From: Furfurilactobacillus milii
GTDB lineage: Bacteria > Bacillota > Bacilli > Lactobacillales > Lactobacillaceae
Assembly: GCF_009863985.1 (NCBI RefSeq)
Contig: NZ_WEZT01000020.1
Location: forward strand, 13,832-61,457
DNA: 47,626 bases
Direction: 5' to 3'
Below the pieces are notes generated by a model. It did no database searches. It was not told where the DNA came from and worked only from the letters and a program-made list of their open reading frames with translations. Positions 7,177-15,413 of this stretch are shown piece after piece. Made by a program: the position numbers and the translations under genes. Numbering within the stretch: position 1 is the first letter of the stretch; each line of letters starts with the position of its first letter.

Positions 7177-7899
7177 CTACTGTGCCGGTTTAATTCCTGT
7201 ATGACAAGCTGCCGCACCAAACGTAAAGCGACGGTAATGAACGTCTTCAAAACCGGCTGTTGTGAACGCTTCGGCCAACGTTTGATAATTTGCAAACGCC
7301 TGGGTAGTCCGCTGAAGATAATCATAATCATCATGAGCATGGGCAAATACGGCTCCTAACCACGGCATGACGGTACCGAAATACCATTGCCAAACGGGTT
7401 TGATAATTGGCGCGGTTAATTGAGAACTTTCCAAGCACACAAGCTGGCCACCAGGACGCAAGACGCGTAGCATTTCTGTTAAACCGGCGTTTAAGTCTGC
7501 TAGATTGCGCATGCCAAAACCGATTGTAATCAGGTCAAAACTGTCATCGGGAAAGGGCAAGTGAAGCGCGTCACCAAAAGAAATGGTCGCTTCATTCGTC
7601 AAATTATTGTCAGCAATTTTTTGTTGAGCTAGCTTAACCATTGCCTGACTGAAGTCCACCCCGATAACTTGACCGTTACGGCCAATACTGTTGGCCAGCG
7701 CAACTGTCCAATCGCCTGTCCCACAGCACAAGTCGAGGACCGTGTCGCCAGGCAAAAAGTGGGCCTGACGCATAGCATATCGTCGCCATCTGTGTTGTAA
7801 ACCAAGCGAAATAATGTTGTTCATGCGGTCATAATCCGGTGCTATGCGAGTGAAAAGAGCCTGCACACTTGCCGGATTTTTTGGAGTACTTTGAGTCAA
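7177..7899 (-). CDS. menG: Demethylmenaquinone methyltransferase (MenG/UbiE family)
   Basis: This SAM-dependent enzyme performs the last methylation of menaquinone synthesis. Visible signatures are FTRIAPDYDRMNNIISLGLQ near the N-terminus, the SAM-binding motif VLDLCCGTGDW, and GFGMRNLAD with VLRPGGQLVCLE downstream, all typical of UbiE/MenG. Its length of about 240 residues is normal. The TTG at 7899 is favoured because GGTGGTGAG lies just upstream; starts at 7908-7914 overlap that site. No other menaquinone gene is nearby. In lactobacilli that lack a full pathway, such a gene may support use of external quinone precursors in heme-dependent respiration; that is inference. Confidence 0.88.
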   Translation of the reverse strand: MTQSTPKNPASVQALFTRIAPDYDRMNNIISLGLQHRWRRYAMRQAHFLPGDTVLDLCCGTGDWTVALANSIGRNGQVIGVDFSQAMVKLAQQKIADNNLTNEATISFGDALHLPFPDDSFDLITIGFGMRNLADLNAGLTEMLRVLRPGGQLVCLESSQLTAPIIKPVWQWYFGTVMPWLGAVFAHAHDDYDYLQRTTQAFANYQTLAEAFTTAGFEDVHYRRFTFGAAACHTGIKPAQ

Positions 7900-7997
7900 T
7901 TTGCTCACCACCAATCTAATAGTTTTAATATATGCTCTTTAAGCCCGACACACAAACGTTTTTAAAGTTGCCTCTGTTTCACAAGTTTTCGCGCGGG

Positions 7998-8003
7998 TAT
8001 AAT
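7998..8003 (+). promoter_or_regulatory. Candidate -10 for lytS
   Basis: TATAAT lies about 60 bases before the lytS ATG, preceded by GGG. No good -35 hexamer is visible at 16-18 bases (nearest TTTCAC at 15). AAGGAGA precedes the start codon. Confidence 0.4.
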
Positions 8004-8061
8004 TCAATGGGGCACAAACGAGTAACGATAATGTTAAAGGTTTAAAAGACAAGGAGAAAGC

Positions 8062-9819
8062 ATGTTAACGCTATTTTTGTTACTGATGCAGCGGGTTGGA
8101 CTGATCATTATCCTCGCCTTTCTTTTGGTAAATGTCAGTTATTTCAGACAATTAGTCAAGGCTGATGATACATGGACGGCGAAGGGAATGTTGATTCTCA
8201 TTTTCGCTGTTTTTGCGATTATCTCAAACTTAACGGGGGTTGAAATTACTTCCCACAACACGTTGGTATCAACAACATGGCTAACTGGTCTACCAGCTAC
8301 TGATTCAATCGCTAACACGAGAACCTTAGCGATTACGGTGTCCGGCTTAGTTGGTGGACCGCTGGTCGGAACAGTGGTTGGTTTAATTGCCGGTGTCCAT
8401 CGTGTGATTCAGGGAAATGGCTCCGATTTATTCTATATTTTCAGTTCAATTATCGTTGGTTTTCTTTCTGGGATGATTGGCAAACGTTATCTCAACGAGA
8501 ATCGATATCCAAGCATGACGACGTCAGCACTGATTGGATTGATGATGGAATCAGTCCAGATGTTGTTTATCTTCATTTTCAGCGCTTCTGGATTCAGTTT
8601 GGTAAAACTCATCTTTTTCCCCATGATGATTTTAAATAGTGCCGGAACGGCCATCTTTATGTCAGTCATTTCAGCTTACATTAGGCAAGAAGAGCAGTTA
8701 CGGGCTGTGCAAACGCACGATGTGTTGGAGCTGGCAGACCGGACATTGCCATTTTTTAGTTCCGGTTTAACCGAGGCCAACGCCCAACAGGTTGCGACCA
8801 TCATTCGTAATTATACAAACTTTGACGCAATCGGCATTACGGATACGACGGACGTTTTGGCTCATGTGGGGCCGGGGAGTGACCACCATATTCCAGAAAA
8901 AGAAATCAAGACAGACTTGTCCAAACGGGTCATTGCGACCGGCCAGATGCGAATTGCTCATTCTAAGGCCGAAATTGGCTGTCCGCATTCAGGATGTCCG
9001 TTGGCGGCCGCAGTGGTGATTCCACTGGTCGTCCAAAACCACGTTGTAGGTACGCTGAAGATGTACTTTACCAATCCGAAAGATTTAACGCCGGTTGAGG
9101 AACAGTTGGCAACGGGGCTAGCCTCAATCTTTTCAAGCCAATTAGCATTAGGGGCCGCTGAAGAACAATCTAAGCTCGTCAAGGATGCTGAGATTAAGTC
9201 CTTACAAGCTCAAGTAAATCCTCACTTTTTCTTCAATGCGATCAATACGATATCTGCGTTGATGCGAACAGACGCTGACAAGGCGCGCACTCTGTTGCTG
9301 CAATTATCCACGTACTTCCGAACAAACTTACAAGGTGTCCGGCAAACAGAAATACCATTGCGTCAGGAACGCGAACATGTTGATGCCTACCTATCGCTGG
9401 AACAAACGCGATTCCCAGATAAATACGACATTACGTTTGATACGCCATCGGATGATAACGTGTTGATTCCACCATTTACCATTCAAGTGTTGGTTGAAAA
9501 TGCGATTCGCCATGCGTTTGATGATCGACGATATGGTAATCGCGTGTGGGTAAAAGTTGAAGCCCAGCGCTATGCGACTGAGATTAGTGTCAGCGATAAT
9601 GGTTTCGGGATTGACCAAGATGTTTTACCGCAACTTGGTCATCAAGTGGTAACTTCTACGAATGGTAGTGGTACAGCGTTGGAAAACTTGAATGCGCGGC
9701 TGGTGGGACTTTATGGTCCAAACAGTCAGCTTCATTTTGAAACAGCTTCAACTGGCACGACAGTAAGTTTAACAATTCCAAATAAGCAGGAGGCAATTCA
9801 TGAAAGTCTTAATCGTTGA
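8062..9819 (+). CDS. lytS: LytS-type sensor histidine kinase
   Basis: The 585-residue protein starts with a multi-spanning 5TM-LYT membrane domain (about residues 1-210), continues with a GAF-like domain (about 220-370; it includes GCPHSGCP), then the histidine kinase domain with the phospho-acceptor in QVNPHFFFNAINTI (His about 388), and ends with a HATPase domain (ENAIRHAF, SDNGFGID, GSGTALENLNARL). It partners the LytR regulator, whose gene overlaps its end by 20 bases. LytSR systems in other Firmicutes respond to membrane potential or pyruvate-linked signals and control lrgAB. Two lrgAB pairs follow here, which fits. Confidence 0.95.
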   Translation: MLTLFLLLMQRVGLIIILAFLLVNVSYFRQLVKADDTWTAKGMLILIFAVFAIISNLTGVEITSHNTLVSTTWLTGLPATDSIANTRTLAITVSGLVGGPLVGTVVGLIAGVHRVIQGNGSDLFYIFSSIIVGFLSGMIGKRYLNENRYPSMTTSALIGLMMESVQMLFIFIFSASGFSLVKLIFFPMMILNSAGTAIFMSVISAYIRQEEQLRAVQTHDVLELADRTLPFFSSGLTEANAQQVATIIRNYTNFDAIGITDTTDVLAHVGPGSDHHIPEKEIKTDLSKRVIATGQMRIAHSKAEIGCPHSGCPLAAAVVIPLVVQNHVVGTLKMYFTNPKDLTPVEEQLATGLASIFSSQLALGAAEEQSKLVKDAEIKSLQAQVNPHFFFNAINTISALMRTDADKARTLLLQLSTYFRTNLQGVRQTEIPLRQEREHVDAYLSLEQTRFPDKYDITFDTPSDDNVLIPPFTIQVLVENAIRHAFDDRRYGNRVWVKVEAQRYATEISVSDNGFGIDQDVLPQLGHQVVTSTNGSGTALENLNARLVGLYGPNSQLHFETASTGTTVSLTIPNKQEAIHESLNR

Positions 9820-10534
9820 TGATGAACCGCTCGCACGTAACGAGCTAGAATACTTGCTTAAGCAGAATCCACTGGTTGACCAGGTGTCTCAAGCGGAATC
9901 GATCAGTCAAGCGTTGGCCCAATTATTAACTACCCCCAGTGACCTCGTTTTTCTCGACATTTCTTTGAATAACGAAAACGGTTTTGATTTGGCGGACAAA
10001 CTTGATCAGTTAGCGAATCCACCGTTAGTGGTTGTAGCCACGGCCTATGATGATTATGCGGTTCGCGCATTTAACATTAATGCGGTCGATTACGTACTTA
10101 AACCATTTGAGCAGCAACGAATCAATCAGGCGTTATCAAGAGTTGACGAGGTGCTTCAACTTCGGGAAGAGGCCAATCCGGTTGTCAAAACCAAGCCACG
10201 TAAGCCACTGGGGATGATTTCAATAACCGAAAACGAGAAGACACGTGTTCTTAAGCAGGGTGACATTCTCGCTGGTTTCGTTGAAAACGGAGAGTTAATA
10301 TTGACGACCAAGGACGGTCGCTTCCACACCCATCAGACGTTAAGCTGGTTGATGACACGACTGTCGGAGGATCAGTTTATGCAGGTACATCGCAGTATCG
10401 TCGTTAATATCACCGCCATTTCCGAGGTCGAACCGTGGTTTAACCATACCTATCAAATTAAGTTGACCAATGGTGACAAGGTGCCGGTCAGCCGTTCCTT
10501 TGTTAAGTCGATGAAAGATCGATTGAATATGTAA
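9800..10534 (+). CDS. lytR: LytR-type response regulator (receiver plus LytTR DNA-binding domain)
   Basis: The 244-residue protein has an N-terminal receiver domain with acidic residues VDDEP, phospho-acceptor Asp53 in FLDIS and conserved Lys in YVLKPF. The C-terminal half (about 140-244) is a LytTR domain with MQVHRSIVVN and VPVSRSFVK. The ATG is preceded by AGCAGGAGG inside the lytS coding end, indicating translational coupling. LytTR proteins bind paired direct repeats; the direct GTGAAT repeats near 11005 before the first lrgA are a possible but unproven target. Repeat copy B and then a terminator follow the stop. Confidence 0.95.
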   Translation: MKVLIVDDEPLARNELEYLLKQNPLVDQVSQAESISQALAQLLTTPSDLVFLDISLNNENGFDLADKLDQLANPPLVVVATAYDDYAVRAFNINAVDYVLKPFEQQRINQALSRVDEVLQLREEANPVVKTKPRKPLGMISITENEKTRVLKQGDILAGFVENGELILTTKDGRFHTHQTLSWLMTRLSEDQFMQVHRSIVVNITAISEVEPWFNHTYQIKLTNGDKVPVSRSFVKSMKDRLNM

Positions 10535-10565
10535 GTATATCCGCCACGAATATTGGTGGTAGATG

Positions 10566-10758
10566 CCGCTTGCGGTTGTCAACATTGACACACTCGCCGT
10601 GGGACCGGTTCGAGCCTCCCAAGTTCGGAGTCTTTCACCTCGTCATAAAGCCTCGTGAAGACCGCGAGTCTTTACGACCGTCCGTAACCTAAATTCGGGA
10701 AATCACCGAATTAACGTTACCTTCACGGCTCGGTATCAATGTTGACGCCCTCCAGCTA
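10566..10758 (+). repeat. Structured modular repeat, copy B (+ orientation, all three arms)
   Basis: P1 pairs GTCAACATTGA (10578-10588) with TCAATGTTGAC (10736-10746); P2 pairs GCCGTG with CACGGC. Arm a is CTCC/GGAG, arm b has CTCG/CGAG extended by ATAAAG with CTTTA, and arm c is AATTCGG/CCGAATT flanked by TAAC/GTTA. It sits between the lytR stop and the next terminator (10835-10866), so it is probably carried on the lytSR transcript. Confidence 0.88.
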
Positions 10759-10834
10759 TGCTATATAGTAGTTAGCTTCATATGCATATCTTTTAATGTC
10801 TAATAGTAAGATGGTGGCAAAATCTGTTATTTTC

Positions 10835-10866
10835 AAAGCATTCGCAACTAGACGAGTGCTTTTTTG
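10835..10866 (+). terminator. Terminator of the lytSR transcript
   Basis: AGCATTCG pairs with CGAGTGCT (one G-U) around an eight-base loop, followed by six T. It lies 300 bases after lytR, beyond repeat copy B. Confidence 0.75.
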
Positions 10867-10998
10867 TTTACCAAAAACAGGTGTGTGAGCGTGAACAGAG
10901 CATGGATTGAACAATCATGAACTTAGTGAAGTTAGCTAACAAATATGTCGCAGTAAATCACTTCCCGAGCAGGGTATTTCAGCTGGCAAAATGTGCGT

Positions 10999-11064
10999 TT
11001 GACAAGTGAATCACGTTTTTTTGTGAATTGGCGACTACACTTTAACTGTTAGAAAGCGCTGGTA
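10999..11064 (+). promoter_or_regulatory. Upstream control region of the first lrgAB operon
   Basis: TTGACA near 10999 is a good -35 but has no clear -10. Two direct GTGAAT repeats follow it, about 17 bases apart, in GTGAATCACG and GTGAATTGGCG; LytTR regulators bind direct repeats, so this is a candidate site. AGAAAGCGCTGGTA (11051-11064) resembles a CcpA cre site with mismatches. Control of lrgAB by LytSR and CcpA is known in streptococci; here it is inference. Confidence 0.35.
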
Positions 11065-11121
11065 CGACAAACTTTGCCGTCACTGGTGACACTATTCACA
11101 ATAATGGAAAGGACGTTTGTC

Positions 11122-11577
11122 ATGGCAGAAAATAATAAATCTAAGACGGCGACATCAACTAAAAAAGATGCGCCCATTCTGGTTCAAATCGGTATTTATG
11201 CCACGGTACTATTTATTTCCTGGCTCATTTCTGAGTTTGTTGCAAAGACTTTTCCAAAGTTCCCACTACCAACGCCAGTTATTGGGCTGGTACTACTCTA
11301 CTTAGCATTGACGTTCAAACTTATTAAAGTGGAGTGGGTTGATTCTTTCGGTAGCTTTATGATCAGTCTCATTGGTTTTCTTTTTGTTCCTTCTGGTATT
11401 CAATTGGCAGGCACGCTTGGCATCCTGCAAAATGAAGGCTGGAAGTTAGTTATTGTTATTATTCTATCCACTATCGTATTGCTGGTTGTTGTGGCTTACA
11501 CTGCGCGACTCTTTATCTGGATCCGGGTTCACTGGTTCCATGGCGATGCAACTGTTAATCAGGATGATCAAAAGTAA
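11122..11577 (+). CDS. lrgA: LrgA/CidA-family holin-like membrane protein, copy 1
   Basis: The 151-residue protein has four membrane segments after a short polar N-terminus. The LrgA signature is PLPTPVIGLVLLYLALTFKLIKVEWV followed by GFLFVPSGIQLAGTLGIL. LrgA acts with LrgB in the membrane in murein-hydrolase control and, in some species, pyruvate uptake. ATG at 11122 is used because GGAAAGGA sits about nine bases before it and the product then starts MAENNKSK; upstream in-frame starts lack a ribosome site. lrgB follows 15 bases later. It has the same length as the second LrgA at 12619. Confidence 0.92.
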   Translation: MAENNKSKTATSTKKDAPILVQIGIYATVLFISWLISEFVAKTFPKFPLPTPVIGLVLLYLALTFKLIKVEWVDSFGSFMISLIGFLFVPSGIQLAGTLGILQNEGWKLVIVIILSTIVLLVVVAYTARLFIWIRVHWFHGDATVNQDDQK

Positions 11578-11592
11578 AAGGAGGATTGCTTT

Positions 11593-12372
11593 ATGTCTGT
11601 TTCAATTTTAGCGGCTGCTGCGGCACCGGTCATTAAAGGACCACTGGCTTACTTTGCGACACCATTCTTCGGAATCTTCTTGTCCATCGCTGTTTATTTA
11701 TTGGGCCAATGGTTATTCAAGAAATTTAACGGGTTCTTCTTATTTCAGCCATTATTTGTTGGGATGGTCCTTGGGATCATCGTGTTGGTTATCATGGCCA
11801 AAATGTTGGGCATGGACACAGCTAAGTTCTACACCACGGCTTACAAACCCGGCGGTGACATTATCTTCTGGTTCTTGAACCCAGCAACGATTGCGTTTGC
11901 CGTTCCATTGTACAAACGTAACGATATTGTCAAAAAGTTCTGGTTGGAAATTCTATTATCACTAATCGTCGGGGCGTTCGTCTCACTGTTTGTTATCTTC
12001 GGTATTTCCAAACTGTTCGGTCTCAGCAACGTTGGTATTGCATCTATGCTGCCACAAGCTGCAACGACTGCGATTGCATTGCCAATTTCAACAGCTGTCG
12101 GTGGTAACGCTGCTGTAACAGCGATGGCATGTATCCTGAATGCGGTTATCATTTACGCATTGGGTGGCTGGCTTGTTAAAGTCTTCCGTTTGAACTCAGA
12201 TCCAATTGGGACGGGGCTTGGCTTAGGAACTTCTGGACACACGGTTGGTTCAGCATTTGCTTTACAGTTAGGATCCGCTCAAGGTTCTATGGCTGCTATT
12301 GCAGTGGTTATCATCAGTATCGTTATCGATATCGTTGTGCCAATCTTCGCTGCCTTAGTTGGTCTCGGTTAA
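11593..12372 (+). CDS. lrgB: LrgB-family membrane protein, copy 1
   Basis: The 259-residue polytopic protein carries LrgB signatures: GPLAYFATPFFGIFLSIAVYLLGQWL at the N-terminus, AYKPGGDIIFWFLNPATIAFAVPLYK, and the C-terminal GLGLGTSGHTVGSAFAL. It is the membrane partner of LrgA. AAAGGAGG precedes the ATG. It is the same length as the second LrgB at 13084 and very similar throughout. The terminator at 12389-12426 ends the operon. Confidence 0.93.
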   Translation: MSVSILAAAAAPVIKGPLAYFATPFFGIFLSIAVYLLGQWLFKKFNGFFLFQPLFVGMVLGIIVLVIMAKMLGMDTAKFYTTAYKPGGDIIFWFLNPATIAFAVPLYKRNDIVKKFWLEILLSLIVGAFVSLFVIFGISKLFGLSNVGIASMLPQAATTAIALPISTAVGGNAAVTAMACILNAVIIYALGGWLVKVFRLNSDPIGTGLGLGTSGHTVGSAFALQLGSAQGSMAAIAVVIISIVIDIVVPIFAALVGLG

Positions 12373-12388
12373 TTTAAAATGATTTTAT

Positions 12389-12426
12389 AAACGTCACCAA
12401 ACGGATGTGTTGGCGGCGTTTTTTTT
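12389..12426 (+). terminator. Terminator after the first lrgAB pair
   Basis: AACG and CACCAA pair with TTGGCGG and CGTT with a bulge, followed by eight T. Confidence 0.6.
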
Positions 12427-12618
12427 GCGCGCCAAAATGGCAACATTACTACCAAAAAGACTTACTTTGTGAACAAACTTAACGATTCTGTCGTCCTCTA
12501 AGAAAACGGTTACAATCGCTATGATATTGGTGTTCATAGCATAAATAATTCGTTATAATTTTGCTGATGAAGAGTTTTATTCACAAGCATAGGCAGACCT
12601 TTTTGGAGGCGATTAAAG

Positions 12619-13074
12619 ATGGCAACACAGGGTAAACATCCACAGAAGACATCGAACCGTGCACCAATTTTGATTCAAATTGGGATCTACGCGACAATTC
12701 TGTTTATATCGTGGCTTATTTCCGAGTGGGGTAACAAGACATTTCCTAAATTCCCGTTACCGACACCGGTTGTGGGATTAGTCCTTATGTATTTAGCGTT
12801 AACGTTGCACATTATTAAGGTAGAGTGGGTTGAGGATTTAGGCGCTTTCTTAATTAGTATTATTGGATTTCTGTTTGTGCCTTCCGGTATCCAGTTGGCA
12901 GGAACGCTCAATATTTTGGAAAACGAAGGCTGGAAGTTAATCTTAGTTATCATTATCTCAACTGTGATTTTATTGGTTTCTGTCGCCTATTGTACCCGCT
13001 TCTTTATTTGGCTCCGCGTGCACGTTTTGCATAAGGATGCGCAGGTTGATGGGGATAACAAGGATGAAGGGTAG
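12619..13074 (+). CDS. lrgA: LrgA/CidA-family holin-like membrane protein, copy 2
   Basis: This is a 151-residue paralogue of the protein at 11122, sharing PTPVVGLVLMYLALTLHIIKVEWV and FLFVPSGIQLAGTLNIL. The N-terminal tail and the C-terminal tail (HKDAQVDGDNKDEG) have diverged most. GGAGGCGA precedes the ATG, and a TATAAT about 65 bases upstream suggests its own promoter, so the two pairs may be separately controlled. The next gene begins within ten bases. Confidence 0.92.
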   Translation: MATQGKHPQKTSNRAPILIQIGIYATILFISWLISEWGNKTFPKFPLPTPVVGLVLMYLALTLHIIKVEWVEDLGAFLISIIGFLFVPSGIQLAGTLNILENEGWKLILVIIISTVILLVSVAYCTRFFIWLRVHVLHKDAQVDGDNKDEG

Positions 13075-13083
13075 GTGGCAAAC

Positions 13084-13863
13084 ATGGCAAATACATTCAT
13101 TTTGGCCGCTGCTGCACCAGTCATTAAGGGGCCACTCGCTTATTTTGTGACGCCGTTCTTTGGTATCGTATTATCAATTGCCGTTTATTTATTGGGTCAG
13201 TGGTTATTTAAAATTTCAAAGGGCTTCTTTTTATTTCAACCATTATTTGTTGGTATGGTAATGGAGATCTTAGCGTTAGCAATTCTTGCAAAGTGGTTAG
13301 GGATGGACACCGCTGCTTTTTATACGCAGGCTTACAAACCCGGCGGTGATATCATTTTCTGGTTCTTGAATCCAGCGACGATTGCCTTTGCGATTCCTTT
13401 ATACAAACGTAACGACATCGTGAAAAAGTTCTGGCTCGAAATTTTGTTGTCATTGATTGTTGGTGTCTTCATTGCATTATCGTTGATTTTCTTAGTTGCC
13501 AAAGGATTTGGTCTCAGCAAAGTTGGCCTGGCATCCATGTTGCCACAAGCTGCAACGACCGCGATTGCGTTACCAATTTCGACAGCTATTGGCGGTAACG
13601 CGGCGGTTACAGCGATGGCATGTATTTTAAATGCTGTGATTATTTACGCACTGGGCAACTGGCTCGTTAAAATTTTCCGTTTGAAGTCTGATCCAATCGG
13701 TACTGGTTTGGGATTAGGAACTTCTGGACACACCATTGGCTCGGCGTTTGCTTTGGAGTTAGGCACCATCGAAGGTTCGATGGGGGCCATTGCGGTGGTT
13801 ATTATCGGAATTGTGGTCGATTTAGTAGTGCCAATTTTTGCAACATTGGTTGGATTAAGGTAA
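13084..13863 (+). CDS. lrgB: LrgB-family membrane protein, copy 2
   Basis: This 259-residue protein is closely similar along its whole length to the LrgB at 11593, with AYKPGGDIIFWFLNPATIAF and GLGLGTSGHTIGSAFAL intact. ATG at 13084 is chosen because AGGTGG lies six bases before it and the length then equals copy 1; an in-frame GTG at 13075 directly after the lrgA stop is the alternative. No clear terminator follows. Confidence 0.92.
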   Translation: MANTFILAAAAPVIKGPLAYFVTPFFGIVLSIAVYLLGQWLFKISKGFFLFQPLFVGMVMEILALAILAKWLGMDTAAFYTQAYKPGGDIIFWFLNPATIAFAIPLYKRNDIVKKFWLEILLSLIVGVFIALSLIFLVAKGFGLSKVGLASMLPQAATTAIALPISTAIGGNAAVTAMACILNAVIIYALGNWLVKIFRLKSDPIGTGLGLGTSGHTIGSAFALELGTIEGSMGAIAVVIIGIVVDLVVPIFATLVGLR

Positions 13864-13890
13864 AAGTTTCCTGTTTATAATGGTTTTCAA

Positions 13891-13920
13891 TTGACGGTTT
13901 TACACATTGCGTTCGATACT
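13891..13920 (+). promoter_or_regulatory. Promoter before the GNAT gene
   Basis: TTGACG (13891-13896) and GATACT (13915-13920) are separated by 18 bases, placing a start site shortly before the GAGGGGG ribosome site. Confidence 0.5.
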
Positions 13921-13955
13921 TGAAGTGTAAGTAATACTTGAGGGGGCGACGCAAC

Positions 13956-14477
13956 GTGGAAATTCGGTTAGCGCGGGTCAGCGATGTTCCGGTAATTGCC
14001 AGGATTCACGTTGACAGTTGGCAACAAACATACTCAGGTTTGTTGCCACGCAAAGTGATCGATCAGCATTCATATCCGGACCGTTTGGCTCTGTGGGAAA
14101 AGATTTATCAGTCAGACCGCACGTTAGTTGCCATTGATGAGCACAGCGGGCGTTTGTTAGGCTTCATTACTGGTGGACCGCAACGTTCGCATCCGGAGAT
14201 GACAGATTATCCAGGCGAAATTTACGGCTTATATGTCGATCCTAAATTAGAGCATCATGGTATCGGGACGCGATTGTTTTATAGCAAACGGGCGGAACTG
14301 CTAAATGAACGTTTGCTACCGTTTACCATTGATTGTCTCAGCAGCAACGTTCCGGCGCTCGGATTTTACCAGTCTCATGGTGGCGAGTTGTTGAAGTCGG
14401 GGACGTACGTAGCTAACGGTTGCGATTTTGAAACACAAGTCCTGACGTTTAACATGCGCGTGTTGGGCTTGGACTGA
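13956..14477 (+). CDS. GNAT-family N-acetyltransferase
   Basis: The product is about 173 residues and transfers an acetyl group from acetyl-CoA to an unknown substrate. It starts EIRLARVSDVPVIARIHVDSW, typical of the RimI-like subgroup, and has the acetyl-CoA loop region GLYVDPKLEHHGIGTRLF (the Q/RxxGxG/A motif is HHGIGT). A C-terminal ALGFYQSHGG follows. GTG at 13956 lies about ten bases after GAGGGGG; a TTG at 13938 would overlap this site. It is a single gene between its promoter and a strong terminator. Confidence 0.85.
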   Translation: MEIRLARVSDVPVIARIHVDSWQQTYSGLLPRKVIDQHSYPDRLALWEKIYQSDRTLVAIDEHSGRLLGFITGGPQRSHPEMTDYPGEIYGLYVDPKLEHHGIGTRLFYSKRAELLNERLLPFTIDCLSSNVPALGFYQSHGGELLKSGTYVANGCDFETQVLTFNMRVLGLD

Positions 14478-14492
14478 TTGACTTCTGCTTCG

Positions 14493-14549
14493 AAAAAGGA
14501 AAGAACCAAAGCAATGTGATTTTTCACTTGTCTTGGTTCTTTCCTTTTA
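14493..14549. terminator. Bidirectional terminator
   Basis: AAAAGGAAAGAACCAA pairs with TTGGTTCTTTCCTTTT across a 25-base loop, between the GNAT gene and the convergent HAD gene. Confidence 0.85.
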
Positions 14550-14618
14550 TTTTTGGCTTAAAAATAATAATACCGTCCATTTCCTGAATGCCAAGATTGA
14601 ACGGTACTGATCTCATAT

Positions 14619-15248
14619 CTAAATTAAATTAAGTAAATCATGTGGCTTATCTAGCACCTCTTCACTGTCGCGAATGAGTTTTTGATCCTTGGGGCCGCCC
14701 CAAGTAGCTAAGGCAAATGCTAGGCCAGCGGCGTGGGCTGCTTGTAGATCGTAAATGGTATCGCCGACATAAATAGTTTGTGTCGGGTCGAGTTTCATTT
14801 TGTGAATGATGGCAAACAAGGAGTCTGGCGCCGGTTTACCGCGTTCCACTTCGTCAGCAGTAACGTGATCATCCATGTATTGATCTAGCGGAAAGTTTTC
14901 GACAAGGTCGCGTTGATACTCTGGTGCGGCCTTAGATGTCACGATAGCGGTCTTTAGACGCGGATTTTCATGTAATTGTGCAAGCGCGGACGTAATTCCT
15001 GGGTAGACACGCATGGTATCATATGTATCCTTTGTGTACGTTTGCCACGTATCAAGTAGTCCATCGATTTCGTTATCAGGAATGCCAATTTCTTGTAAGG
15101 CAATTTTGCCAGTTGTGCCAAACGTTGGAGAGAGTTGGTCATAGTCGAATTGGCGGCCGCTGGCGGCTAGTGCACGCTGCATGGACAACATGTACATTTT
15201 CTCGGAATCAATCAGTGTACCATCCACATCAAACACAAAGTTTTGCAT
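14619..15248 (-). CDS. HAD-superfamily phosphatase (phosphoglycolate phosphatase-like)
   Basis: The 209-residue product has the four HAD motifs: the nucleophile in FDVDGTLID (residues about 6-14), a Thr/Ser in TAIVTSK, the Lys of GKPAPD, and the acidic pair in YVGDTIYD. The helical cap lies between motifs I and II, as in the PGP/beta-phosphoglucomutase subgroup. It is a soluble hydrolase whose substrate cannot be read from sequence. The ATG has GGAGG eight bases upstream (reverse complement of 15257-15261). Confidence 0.88.
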   Translation of the reverse strand: MQNFVFDVDGTLIDSEKMYMLSMQRALAASGRQFDYDQLSPTFGTTGKIALQEIGIPDNEIDGLLDTWQTYTKDTYDTMRVYPGITSALAQLHENPRLKTAIVTSKAAPEYQRDLVENFPLDQYMDDHVTADEVERGKPAPDSLFAIIHKMKLDPTQTIYVGDTIYDLQAAHAAGLAFALATWGGPKDQKLIRDSEEVLDKPHDLLNLI

Positions 15249-15338
15249 AAATAATCCTCCATACCAGAATATAAACGGAATTTACCATCATTATAGCAGA
15301 CTGATGTTTTTGACAGCATTTTCTAGTCCCGTCCACTG

Positions 15339-15368
15339 TTGTGAAAACCTGACTGGGTGAGTTAAAAT
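15339..15368 (+). promoter_or_regulatory. Promoter before the dipeptidase gene
   Basis: TTGTGA (15339-15344) and TAAAAT (15363-15368) are separated by 18 bases. Confidence 0.45.
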
Positions 15369-15413
15369 GGCAGTTAAGTAATTAAAAATGTACTGGAAGG
15401 ATTGAGTAAACAC

